Origin: Saccharomycopsis fibuligera x Saccharomycopsis cf. fibuligera
Lineage: Eukaryota > Ascomycota > Saccharomycetes > Ascoideales > Saccharomycopsidaceae
Assembly: GCA_001936135.1 (NCBI GenBank)
Contig: CP012818.1
Coordinates: 496,001 to 560,000, forward strand
Direction of reading: 5' to 3'
Length of the DNA stretch: 64,000 bases
In this document: positions 9,525-18,971 of the stretch, one piece after another
Position numbering within the stretch: the first letter of the stretch is position 1
Layout of the letters: every line of letters begins with the position of its first letter
Program-made: the position numbers and the translations under genes
Notes under the pieces: generated by a model
What the model was told of the DNA's origin: nothing
The model's database searches: none
Seen by the model: the letters and a program-made list of their open reading frames with translations, nothing else

Positions 9525-10237
9525 GAATCGACAAAAGTTTGGTTGGATTAGAATTAATCATACATTTCTGCATATTGATGCTGAAAGAGCCTTATCATGA
9601 TTCTTTGTCACCGGTGTTGTCTCATATTCAAGCTTTATTCTAACCTTATAAACTGAAACTGTTCGTCTTCAGGTTTCTCTTTTGGGTATTGCTTCATTTG
9701 CTTCATTTCAAATTCCTGACAATATAACATGCCGTTGATTTTATTTCTTTCAGTTTGACGGTTTAGGCCAAAGTTGTTTAAATTATAATTTCTTCTGTAT
9801 TAGCTTTTCAACTTTAATTATATACACACATGTTGCCAATGGTACCTCAAATTCATTGTGTTGTGTCATTCCCACTATTGTAGTTCTGAGGGTACACTGT
9901 TTTAAATGGAAATCGCTTTTATATCTGGATGCATCCCCGGATTGCACGTGATGCTCATCTCTGCTTTTAAAATTTTTTTTTTTTTTTTTTTTTGAAATTT
10001 TTCATTTGGAGAAAAAGAGAAGATAGAAAGGAGAGAGAAGGAAGAATTAGAATAGTTAGCCTGAATATACAACTAAGACTATAAATTAACATTTGCGTAT
10101 ATTGGGTATATCGATAGGCTTTTGATAGATCGCATTGTTAGCTAATAATAATATAAAATAATTCAACAAAAAGCTAACTGAAAGAGTCATTATCGTCATT
10201 CTATTTTTCTATTTTGATATCTCAATAATTAACAAGA
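9525..10237. other. Promoter region of the UTP12 gene
   Basis: About 700 bp with no gene. The regulatory cluster at 9945-9993 stands out and is listed separately. Purine-rich sequence follows to about 10060. Confidence 0.6.
9945..9993 (+). promoter_or_regulatory. CACGTG, PAC and RRPE-like elements upstream of UTP12
   Basis: CACGTG (9945-9950) is followed by GCTCATC (9953-9959), the reverse complement of the PAC core GATGAGC. AAAATTTT (9969-9976) then leads into a 21-bp T run, matching the RRPE core. PAC plus RRPE is the known signature of ribosome-biogenesis promoters in yeasts, and the gene downstream is an SSU-processome subunit. The elements are seen; regulation by Dot6/Tod6/Stb3-type factors is inferred. 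Confidence 0.65.
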
Positions 10238-13210
10238 ATGGTCAAGTCTTATGCTAGGTACGAGCATGGCTCCTGTTTTGGAGTGATATCATCCGGTGCC
10301 AACATTGTTTATGTTCCTCAACCGAATCAATCCTCCTCAGCATCAGGAAAAGTAATTACTGCTGGGCTTGAAGAAATCCTCATTTGGAATATCAAAACCG
10401 GCGAATTACTTCAGAAGCTTCGCGATACTGTTGATCCCGGTTCAATTAATGCCAAAACTCTTAGCAGTCCCGCCACAGTCACCGCCTTACAGTATCATGA
10501 ACAAGCAAATATTATTGCTGCTGGGTATTCTGATGGTACGATTAAAGTATGGGATATTGCTTCATCGTCAGTGGTGATCGTCTTTACTGGTCATAAAAGT
10601 GCTATAAATCAGTTATTGTTTGATAGGCTGGGTACTAGACTTGTTTCTGGTGGGAAAGATGCAATGATCATTATGTGGGATCTTGTTGCAGAAGTGGGGC
10701 TTTTCAAATTAAAAGGCCACAAGGATCAAATCACTAGTTTGAAACTCGTTAGTGAGAAGAAAGCTGGACAAGAAGAAGAACAAGAGATGGACGATATTGA
10801 TAGTATGGAAGATTGGCTCATCAGTACTTCTAAAGATGGGTTAATTAAATTATGGGATTTGAAAGCAAAAATCAGTGTTGAAACTCATGTTGCGCATTCT
10901 GGTGAATGTTGGTCTTTTGATTATGATTTTCATACACAGGTTCTTATCACTGCGGGGATGGAAAATCAACTCAAAGTGTGGTATGTTGACTTGAGCAATT
11001 CAACTACCAAACTTATTGAAAAAGGTATTTATCTCAAACAATCTAACACTAGAGGTCTCAGCATTCAATTCAAATTTGTCAATCATAATTTGGTGTTCTT
11101 TATGTGCCAGAATGCTGACAAAACTATTGAAGTGTTCAGAATACGAAATGCTGAAGAAATTAATAAAGCAATTCAAAGAAAAGTGAAAAAACTAAAAGAA
11201 AAGGGAACTCTCAGTGAAGATGAAATCAACGAACAAGTAGAACTGGGTAAAATTAATATGTTGGTGCATCCAATCACTACCATTAGGAACTCATCAAAGA
11301 TCAAAACTTGCAGTTGGGCTCAAGCTAGCACTAAACTTATTGATATTATCGTATCTGGTAACAACAACTCTGTGGAATATTATCACATTAGCTTGCCTTC
11401 TCAAGTCAAGAAAATTTCTGCTACTAATGCCACTGAAATTCAGCCAATCAGAAAATATTCTCTTGACCTATTAGGTCACCGTACTGATGTGCGGGCCATA
11501 GATATATCTCACGACAATAAACTCTTGGCCAGTGCTTCCAACGGTCAACTCAAAATATGGAACATTCGTACCAAAAATTGTCTCAGAACTATTGATATCG
11601 GATACGCTTTATGTTGCAAGTTTTTGCCTGGTGACGGTTTAGTCATTGTGGGTACCCGTACAGGAGGTTTACAATTGTTTGAATTAGCTTCATCAGAACT
11701 CATTTGTGAAATTGATCAAGCTCACGATAACTCTATTTGGTCCTTGGACATAACTACTGACGGCAAAACATTAATCACTGGTTCTGCTGACAAGAAGATT
11801 AAGTATTGGCATTTTAAAGTGGAACAGGAAATTGTTCCAGGGACTTTAAAAACCACAGTGGCCAAGATGCGTCTTAATCATTTCAAAACATTGGAGCTTG
11901 ATGAAGATATCTTGTGTGTAAAATTATCTCAAGATTCTCAAAATAAATTCCTTGCAGTTTCATTACTTGATAATACTGTTAAGATCTTTCATTTCGATAC
12001 TTTGAAATTCTATCTCAGTCTTTATGGTCACAAACTTCCAGTATTAGCCATTGACATATCTTTTGACAACAAATTAGTGGTAACATCATCAGCTGATAAA
12101 AATATCAAGATTTGGGGGCTTGATTTTGGTGATTGCCATAAATCTATTTTTGCTCATCAAGATTCTATCATGAATGTTGCATTTTTGCCACAAAGTCATA
12201 ACTTCTTCTCGGCGGCCAAAGATGGAATGGTCAAATACTGGGATGGTGATAAATTTGAGTGCGTACAAAAACTTGCGGCTCACCAATCTGAAGTTTGGGC
12301 CATGGCTATTGCTAAACATACCGGTGAGTTTGTTATTACCGCATCGCATGACCACAGTTTAAGAATTTGGCAAGAAACTAGTGATGAAGTGTTCCTTGAA
12401 GAAGAAAAAGAGAAAGAAATTGACGAATTGTATGAAAACACTTTGCTTGATCAACTTGAACAAGATGATGTGGTGGCTGAGAGAATTAAGAAAAGCATTA
12501 ATGGTGGCGAAGATGAAGAAGCAAACGACGAAGTTGAGGGCGTTAATAAGCAAACGACAGAAAGTTTAAAAGATGGTGAAAAGTTAATGGAAGCCCTTGA
12601 AATTGGCTCAAAAGATCTTGATGATCAACTTGATTATCAAAAACAACTCAAAACTGCGGCTAATCCAGGTGAGGTTGTCAAGCCAGACAGAAACATTATT
12701 TTAGTGGCTAAAAATATTAGTGCTCCTGACTATGTTTTTCAAATAGTTACGTCCATCAAAGCGGCACATTTAGAAGATGCCCTTCTTGTGCTCCCATTCT
12801 CCTACTCGATTAAATTATTACGATTTTTGACAATTTGGACCAGTGAGAAAAAATATCTCTTGGCCAATTTGTCTCTTATTTGCAAATTACTTTTCTTTGT
12901 CGTGCGCATTCACCATAAGGAGATTGTTTACTCTAAGGATCCAACCACCATTAATACTTCTAAGAATGGTAAGATCACCACTGGATACTCTTCAGCTACT
13001 TTGAAAGCGCAATTATTGCAAGTTAAAGAAAAATTAAGAGCAGAAATGAGATCCATTGAAGATGAATATTTAGGGTACAATATTGAAGGGTTAAAATTTG
13101 TGCGTAATCAATGGAAAATGAAGCATAGTAAGGAATTCGTGGATGAATTTGCTCAAGCTGCCAGCGAATTGAAGAGTGCGCCAAAGAGAGCTTTTGAAAA
13201 GGTTATTTGA
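10238..13210 (+). CDS. UTP12: Utp12/Dip2, WD40 subunit of the SSU processome (UTP-B)
   Basis: 990 residues, close to the 943 of Saccharomyces Dip2. The protein is filled with WD40 repeats over about residues 15-730 (for example SDGTIKVWD, TGSADKKIKYWHF, SSADKNIKIWG, ASHDHSLRIWQ), forming two propellers. An acidic, charged linker follows (about 735-820), then the C-terminal Utp12 helical domain containing EDALLVLPFSYSIKLLRFL. The product works in the nucleolus in early 18S pre-rRNA processing. The start at 10238 gives the conserved MVKSYARYEHGSCFGV opening. The promoter carries PAC and RRPE motifs, which fits. One in-frame CTG (11243-11245) lies in the weakly conserved linker between the propellers. 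Confidence 0.95.
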   Translation: MVKSYARYEHGSCFGVISSGANIVYVPQPNQSSSASGKVITAGLEEILIWNIKTGELLQKLRDTVDPGSINAKTLSSPATVTALQYHEQANIIAAGYSDGTIKVWDIASSSVVIVFTGHKSAINQLLFDRLGTRLVSGGKDAMIIMWDLVAEVGLFKLKGHKDQITSLKLVSEKKAGQEEEQEMDDIDSMEDWLISTSKDGLIKLWDLKAKISVETHVAHSGECWSFDYDFHTQVLITAGMENQLKVWYVDLSNSTTKLIEKGIYLKQSNTRGLSIQFKFVNHNLVFFMCQNADKTIEVFRIRNAEEINKAIQRKVKKLKEKGTLSEDEINEQVELGKINMLVHPITTIRNSSKIKTCSWAQASTKLIDIIVSGNNNSVEYYHISLPSQVKKISATNATEIQPIRKYSLDLLGHRTDVRAIDISHDNKLLASASNGQLKIWNIRTKNCLRTIDIGYALCCKFLPGDGLVIVGTRTGGLQLFELASSELICEIDQAHDNSIWSLDITTDGKTLITGSADKKIKYWHFKVEQEIVPGTLKTTVAKMRLNHFKTLELDEDILCVKLSQDSQNKFLAVSLLDNTVKIFHFDTLKFYLSLYGHKLPVLAIDISFDNKLVVTSSADKNIKIWGLDFGDCHKSIFAHQDSIMNVAFLPQSHNFFSAAKDGMVKYWDGDKFECVQKLAAHQSEVWAMAIAKHTGEFVITASHDHSLRIWQETSDEVFLEEEKEKEIDELYENTLLDQLEQDDVVAERIKKSINGGEDEEANDEVEGVNKQTTESLKDGEKLMEALEIGSKDLDDQLDYQKQLKTAANPGEVVKPDRNIILVAKNISAPDYVFQIVTSIKAAHLEDALLVLPFSYSIKLLRFLTIWTSEKKYLLANLSLICKLLFFVVRIHHKEIVYSKDPTTINTSKNGKITTGYSSATLKAQLLQVKEKLRAEMRSIEDEYLGYNIEGLKFVRNQWKMKHSKEFVDEFAQAASELKSAPKRAFEKVI

Positions 13211-13749
13211 GCAGCATGAAGCAGGTGTTTGTATGTGTTTAGATTTGCATTCTTTTTATTGATTGTATTGAACAGCATTGAAATAGTTTCCAAGTTATTT
13301 GTAATCTAATAGACAGTTTCTGATAGTTTAAAATTAAGGTTAAAAACTTTCAAGAGATGAAGATCCTAGAATGTAGCAAAAAAAAAAAAAAAAAAAAATA
13401 GAAAGCTGGATGGGTACTTTGTAGTACAGAAAATCTTTAACACACCCTGTCTGAGCAAGTAAGTGATGAATAAGGAAAAATTAAAAAATCTATAAAATTT
13501 GTGCGCCTTTGAAATTTACAAACCAAACTTTTGACACAATAAATAACAAATGTCGTATATAAAGTTCTGTAATTTGACTTTTTTAACGCTATTTAAAAAC
13601 CAAAAACGCCTAAACTTCAAAGCCTGAAAAAAATGAAACAGAAAAAACAAAAACACAACAAAGTATCAGCTATAGTTAGTAAAAGAAGAATAAATATAAA
13701 CCATCTAGAGAAAAAATAAGAATATTTGCACATGGTAGAAAATTATACA
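13211..13749. other. Convergent 3' spacer between UTP12 and the Lon gene
   Basis: 540 bp between two convergent stop codons, very AT-rich, with a 21-bp A run at 13378-13398. No gene seen; probably both 3' UTRs and terminators. Confidence 0.6.
13378..13398. repeat. Poly-A run, 21 bp
   Basis: Uninterrupted A homopolymer in the convergent spacer downstream of UTP12. Confidence 0.9.
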
Positions 13750-16700
13750 TCATAATCTTGCACTCAAATCCTCAATCAAACTTTTGGTACCCACTTCATT
13801 ATGCCAAACTGCTTTGATGACATCCCAGAAGTCTTCAACATATAATACTCTTATTCCCAAATTCCGCTCAATATAACGTTCTGGCTCATCATAAATGTTG
13901 CAACTATGTAAATCTTCTTGCTCTTTTTTTAAAATCTTGACAAGCATTGCATCTGCTTTTGACTTGTCTTCAGTTTGAAAATTATTCATGTAATCTTCAA
14001 TAACATCACGACGATTGCTACGTGGTAAAAGCACGGTCTTAATTTTCTTGGATAAATGAGCACCCAAAATTTTCTCTTTCACTCCGCCAATAGGCAATAC
14101 AATGCCTCTTAATGTCATTTCACCAGTCATTGCAATATCATCAGGTACAGGCTTCTGTAATAATAACGATAAGAGAGCCAAAGTAATGGTAATACCAGCA
14201 CTAGGACCGTCTTTTGAAATGGCACCTTCCGGGGCATGTAAATGAATTTGGCTACTGGCTAAAGTTCTGAGTGCTTTTGGGCAACTGATCGACGGTGGTG
14301 GTCCAGTGTAAATAAGATCTTTAGCCAAAATCAGTTTAACAAATGAAGATGCAATTTTGATACTTTCAGTGAGTACTTCGCCTAACTTTCCAGTCATAGT
14401 AAAAGATGGTTTTATATCAGTAGACAAAGCACCAGCACCTTGTTTCGCCGGAATAGCAATAGTCTCAAAAAGCAATGTGCCGCCAGTACCATCTGAATTG
14501 TAGCTTAAGCCATTAACTACCCCATACCTCTCTGAGAATTTGGAATGCACCAATTGGTTTCTTGCCAAAGAGTGGTACGAATTAGGAATTCCTAAATACA
14601 CAGGCAATTCATCCTCAGTTACCAATGGATTATAAGCACTAGGTAAGATTTTACCTTCAAAATTTTCCTTGTTGAACTTATCAATCTTGCTAGAAAACTC
14701 AAGTGCTTTGTTACGGCACAAAGTAGACACTTGTCTTTCTAAATTTCTGATCCCAGCTTCCGAGTGGGTATACTCAGTAATAATTTTTAAAATCGCTTGT
14801 TCATTCAAATCAATAGCATTTTGCGGCAAGCTGTTTTTTTGCAATTGCTTTGGCAACAAGAATTTGTGAACAATCTTGATCTTATCAAAGTAATTGTAAC
14901 CAGTCAAATTAATTACTTCCATTCTATCGCGTAATGCGGGATGTAATCTATTTAAGTCGTTAGCGGTGCAGAAAAATAACACCTGTGATAAGTCGACTGG
15001 AAAGCCAAGATAATGATCATTAAACGAAGAATTTTGTTCAGGATCCAAAACTTCCAACATTGCTGCTGACGGGTCACCTCTAGAAGTGCCCGAATGACCA
15101 GAAATTTTATCAATCTCGTCAAGCAAAATAACTGGATTTAACGTTTTGGCCTTGCGAAGAGCAGAGATAATTATTCCCGGCATTGCACCAACATAAGTAC
15201 GACGATGGCCTCTGATCTCTGCTTCATCACTGACTCCACCAAGTGAAATACGTTGAAACTTTCTGCCCAATGTAGTTGCTACTGACTTTGCTAATGATGT
15301 TTTACCAACTCCTGGTGGGCCAGCTAAGCATAAAATTGGCGATCTAGCAGTAGCACTACTTTTGAAACACTTTGCCTTAAGTTGTGGGACCCGGTGTTGA
15401 TGTTGCTGTGATTTATTTTTTGATTCCTCATTCTGAGAGAATACGATTTGGTCATCATCAGTACTGTCATTCTTTTTGTTGTACAATGCTAGTTGATTAT
15501 TGTCATTTTTGCCGTTAGCCAAATTATTTTCAATAACAGAATCCTTATATTCGTTAACTTTGAATTGAAGATTTAATACTCCCAAATATTCGATCAATCT
15601 ATTCTTGACATTGAACAATCCATAATGATCATCATCTAGTTGTTTCTTGGCCGCTTGCAAATCCACAACCTTATTGGCAGACTCATCAATTGACCATGGC
15701 AAATCAATGACAGTCTCTAAATAATTTAACAAAACTTGATATTCAGAAGTATTTTTTGCCATTCTGTTTTGCGACATTTTGAAAAAACGTTCAAAATCTT
15801 TCTTCAATAATCTTGATCCGTCCAGAGTTATTTGAATAGAGGAGTTTTCTGCTGTGAGGTCATTATAGAAACTCAAAAGCTTTTTCATTGATTCGTCAAC
15901 TTCGTCATCATCTAGGCCCTCACTACCACTTCTAAGTCCGCCAAATATCCCACGTCTAGTCGACTTTGGACTTCCTGGTAATGATGATAGCGATGATGGT
16001 GAAGGGCGTCCCACTTTTCCTTTTGTTTTGGATTTGTTTACATTTTCCATGACAAATTTTAAAGTAGACAAATGATTCAATAAAACTCTGAGCTTGTCCT
16101 TGTATTCGCCATTCATAGCAAAATCTTTCATTATCAAATCATAATTATCTTGGAAAGACAACAAAATGTTATTGAATTTAGAGATTAGTTGCGGTGCCGC
16201 ATGTAAAATTCTGTCATTCCAGCTCAAATTTGTTAAATACCAGTATTTCTGCGACCCAGAAATTGGCAACAAGCTGACAATCATATCATAAAGCCTTACA
16301 ACAGACAGCATGATAAAAATCTTAGTCTGAGTCTCTGTCTTGGAAAGTGCCTTTGATGCAGTAGTTTTGTGGAGTAAGAATGAGGTGGACGGTTTTTTTT
16401 GTTCTAACAAAACTAGATGCTTATCATTAATATTCACATCAAGCTTATTAGTTTCTGGTAATGGGCTAATGCTAATTTTACCAAAAACTTGTTTAAATAT
16501 CCGTTCAACTTTAAATAAAGACTTGTCCTTTTCAAGCAAGATATTCAAAATACTAGCAAGCGGAGAGAGTCTCAAAAGCACTTTGTAAGCGAGATCGTTA
16601 GCATTAAGCTCATCTCCGCTGGGATTTAATACATTGCGGTACTCCTTTTTGAATGTAGACATGTTTGCAAATAATTTGTTAACCGTAACATTAAATTCAG

Positions 16701-17403
16701 TAACGATAGTGAGGAACTCCGCATTAGGCAAAAACGCAGCGTCGGTGATGCCGTTATTGCTAGCAAACAAATCATTTAAGTAAATATTTGTTGGCAAGCT
16801 GTGATAAACTTTTTTACTCTTTTTGCCATTTTCATTAGAAATATCTTCACCATCAGTATATAATAGTTGAGTATCAGTGACTTCACCTCTTGCAATGGCT
16901 TTTAGGGACACGATTATGTTGCTTCCATTTGCCCGGTCGTTCTCAATATTGACAATACGACAAACAGTGGAAACCACCTTAACGTTTTTCAGGAGAGCAA
17001 AAACAGGCAATACGGCGACAATCAACCATGGCTCATTTTTGGTATCTTCTATAGTACTATCTTTGTAAACCTGTGGCCTACTAGTGGTAGCACCTGGTTT
17101 TTGTAGGAGTGCTTGCTTGATCTTGCCGCTGTCCTGAAGTGCTGCATCGGAGAATGTGTCTCCTGAAAAAGATGAAGAAGAGGAACTAGCCTCAGAAGTA
17201 CCAACTACTTGACCAAAAATAGTGTTTGAGTTCTTTAAAAGTGGTTTATACTGTTTGATCAAGTTGAATCCTACTGACTTTGTGACGCTGATTTTGTACA
17301 AGATCTCGGGGACCAACACCAAGTTTGGGTCATTGGCGTTGAGATAGCTAAGTTCGATGGAGGGAAGGGTGGCAGAAATATCCGGAAGGATGCTGTCCAG
17401 CAT
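13750..17403 (-). CDS. Peroxisomal-type Lon ATP-dependent protease
   Basis: 1217 residues from the ATG at 17401-17403; the frame extends further upstream only through a TTG. Order: a long Lon N-terminal substrate domain, an AAA+ module with Walker [10 protein letters not shown] (about residue 695) and Walker [11 protein letters not shown], then the serine protease domain with KDGPSAG (catalytic Ser near residue 1066) and GGVKEKI (catalytic Lys near 1108). There is no mitochondrial presequence, and the protein ends in ARL, a good PTS1. It therefore corresponds to the peroxisomal Lon (Pln/Lon2) of methylotrophic and filamentous fungi, which Saccharomyces lacks, and not to mitochondrial Pim1. 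It would degrade damaged matrix proteins. Insertions near 390-420 and 620-680 are poorly conserved. Its CTG codon at 14332-14334 lies where homologues usually have Ser. Confidence 0.93.
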   Translation of the reverse strand: MLDSILPDISATLPSIELSYLNANDPNLVLVPEILYKISVTKSVGFNLIKQYKPLLKNSNTIFGQVVGTSEASSSSSSFSGDTFSDAALQDSGKIKQALLQKPGATTSRPQVYKDSTIEDTKNEPWLIVAVLPVFALLKNVKVVSTVCRIVNIENDRANGSNIIVSLKAIARGEVTDTQLLYTDGEDISNENGKKSKKVYHSLPTNIYLNDLFASNNGITDAAFLPNAEFLTIVTEFNVTVNKLFANMSTFKKEYRNVLNPSGDELNANDLAYKVLLRLSPLASILNILLEKDKSLFKVERIFKQVFGKISISPLPETNKLDVNINDKHLVLLEQKKPSTSFLLHKTTASKALSKTETQTKIFIMLSVVRLYDMIVSLLPISGSQKYWYLTNLSWNDRILHAAPQLISKFNNILLSFQDNYDLIMKDFAMNGEYKDKLRVLLNHLSTLKFVMENVNKSKTKGKVGRPSPSSLSSLPGSPKSTRRGIFGGLRSGSEGLDDDEVDESMKKLLSFYNDLTAENSSIQITLDGSRLLKKDFERFFKMSQNRMAKNTSEYQVLLNYLETVIDLPWSIDESANKVVDLQAAKKQLDDDHYGLFNVKNRLIEYLGVLNLQFKVNEYKDSVIENNLANGKNDNNQLALYNKKNDSTDDDQIVFSQNEESKNKSQQHQHRVPQLKAKCFKSSATARSPILCLAGPPGVGKTSLAKSVATTLGRKFQRISLGGVSDEAEIRGHRRTYVGAMPGIIISALRKAKTLNPVILLDEIDKISGHSGTSRGDPSAAMLEVLDPEQNSSFNDHYLGFPVDLSQVLFFCTANDLNRLHPALRDRMEVINLTGYNYFDKIKIVHKFLLPKQLQKNSLPQNAIDLNEQAILKIITEYTHSEAGIRNLERQVSTLCRNKALEFSSKIDKFNKENFEGKILPSAYNPLVTEDELPVYLGIPNSYHSLARNQLVHSKFSERYGVVNGLSYNSDGTGGTLLFETIAIPAKQGAGALSTDIKPSFTMTGKLGEVLTESIKIASSFVKLILAKDLIYTGPPPSISCPKALRTLASSQIHLHAPEGAISKDGPSAGITITLALLSLLLQKPVPDDIAMTGEMTLRGIVLPIGGVKEKILGAHLSKKIKTVLLPRSNRRDVIEDYMNNFQTEDKSKADAMLVKILKKEQEDLHSCNIYDEPERYIERNLGIRVLYVEDFWDVIKAVWHNEVGTKSLIEDLSARL

Positions 17404-17908
17404 GTTTGTGGTTGGAATAAAATGTTTTTGAAAGAGATTTAGCAAGACAGTCCGAAAGCAAAAGAAGAATAAGAAACGAAATCAGTTTGTTGCAAATAGG
17501 CGCTGGCAATTCCCGATGAGCACAATGTAGCCGATAAAATGTGGCGGACAGATTTCTTTAGATATTCGTTTTTATCTAAAAACTGATGATGCGAGTTTGC
17601 TTGGACTGATATAGCAAGAGAGCAGAACACTAGACGAAGAAGAACTGGAGCAAATAGCAGTAAAGTTTTGATATACCCCTGAGCATTTAAGGGCGTCAAC
17701 AACATAAAGAAGTGGAAGCTTAAACCCCATCACCGAAAATACTCAGACCTGCTCATTTGTAGCTATTATCTATTTCACGTGACCATTTATCAAGCTCATC
17801 GTCTCCTCCGATACTACCCTGCAAATTAGGAAGTGAAGGAGTCTAATAAGCAGCAGTAAGAGGACAGTAGATACAAAAACACAACTACACATTGAACCAG
17901 CATTAAAC
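17404..17908. promoter_or_regulatory. Divergent promoter between the Lon gene and the LYRM2-like gene
   Basis: About 505 bp separating two divergent starts. A CACGTG box is present at about 17777-17782. An 88-codon minus-strand frame at 17439-17705 is not supported. Confidence 0.5.
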
Positions 17909-18521
17909 ATGCTTCGAGCTCTTGCAAGGCGCTTGCCCCGTACAAGGCATATATTCGGACTACGTCACTTCACCAGCAATAACAACAACAACAACAATAG
18001 CAATAATAACAGTAGTGATAACAGTGGAGCAATCCCCAGCAAAAAAAATCCTCGGAGAAGAGCTCTAAACAGCAAGAAGATCCTCAATTTAGAAGACTTT
18101 ATCTTCCAGCGAAAGGTCTTTAAACTTTACCGTGCCATAGTTAGGGCCGCTCACCGTAGGTATTAGAATCACATGAATATGATCTCTTAGTGGAGTCAGC
18201 TTATTTGCACATTAGCTCTGTCTTAAATTTTACTACAATTTTATCTAATTTTCGCTTCTTCAGGGCTATCTTAGTGATATTCATCACAATCACAGCATAA
18301 CAGCTACTAACAACAAACTTAAAACAGAAGCACCAGATAAGCATACAGCCGATGAACTTATCCAGTATGCTAAGGGAGAATTTAATGTATGCAAAGACGT
18401 TAGTGACAAACACCAAAAACGTTATTTGTTAGCAATGGGACAAAATCAATTCAGAGATACTTGTAAAGGTATTGGACTTTCTTATCCAATTCACATTAAT
18501 TTTGATGAGGTGAAAACATGA
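17909..18521 (+). CDS. LYRM2-like mitochondrial LYR-motif protein, spliced
   Basis: Two exons, 17909-18159 and 18275-18521, joined in phase to give 165 residues. The N-terminus MLRALARRLPRTRHIF is Arg-rich and amphipathic, like a mitochondrial presequence, and is followed by an Asn-rich linker. The LYR core DFIFQRKVFKLYRAIVRAAHR ends exon 1. Exon 2 supplies YAKGEF and RYLLAMGQNQFRD, matching the WAREEF and MMITQGN blocks of LYRM2, so the two exons belong together. LYR proteins bind the acyl carrier protein and help assemble Fe-S or respiratory complexes; the exact client is unknown. The 115-nt intron has donor GTATTA and acceptor TTAG at 18274. A nearer CAG at 18263 would break the frame, so the acceptor choice is unusual. 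Confidence 0.65.
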
Positions 18522-18971
18522 CTTTGTGTTTTGTTTCCTTATTATTTCAATGCCTATAAATTTATTTACTGCTCGATTTTTATCTTTTAGATATCTTGCA
18601 GAGATACAGCACTACTGTTAGCATCGATATCACGAATATTTACTTTATAGTCAAATAATGCAGTCACTTGTATATAGACACTGCATAATTTTCAGCGACT
18701 TTTTATCATGACATTGTAGATAACATATTCGCTCTTTTTTTTCTGATGGTTACACTAACTAAGGCACAAATTGCTCATATAAATTACTGGTAATTAAAAA
18801 CTTAATTGCAGCATAGCCTACGGGTAAGCAATATATGTCTCATAATAAAAAATTATTGTCTATCAAACTAGTAATACTATTTTCAAAGAATATTTCAAAA
18901 GAAAAAGTAATGCATATTTATATTGATTTAATGTTGTTCTTGCCAGCAAGTCACTAAAAACGTTACCGCCT
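18522..18971. other. Convergent spacer between the LYRM2-like gene and TRS85
   Basis: 450 bp of AT-rich sequence between two convergent stop codons. Nothing recognisable. Confidence 0.6.

Noticed and set aside
17439-17705. 88-codon minus-strand frame just upstream of the Lon gene
   Set aside because: It overlaps the upstream non-ATG extension of Lon, lies in the divergent promoter and has no homology.
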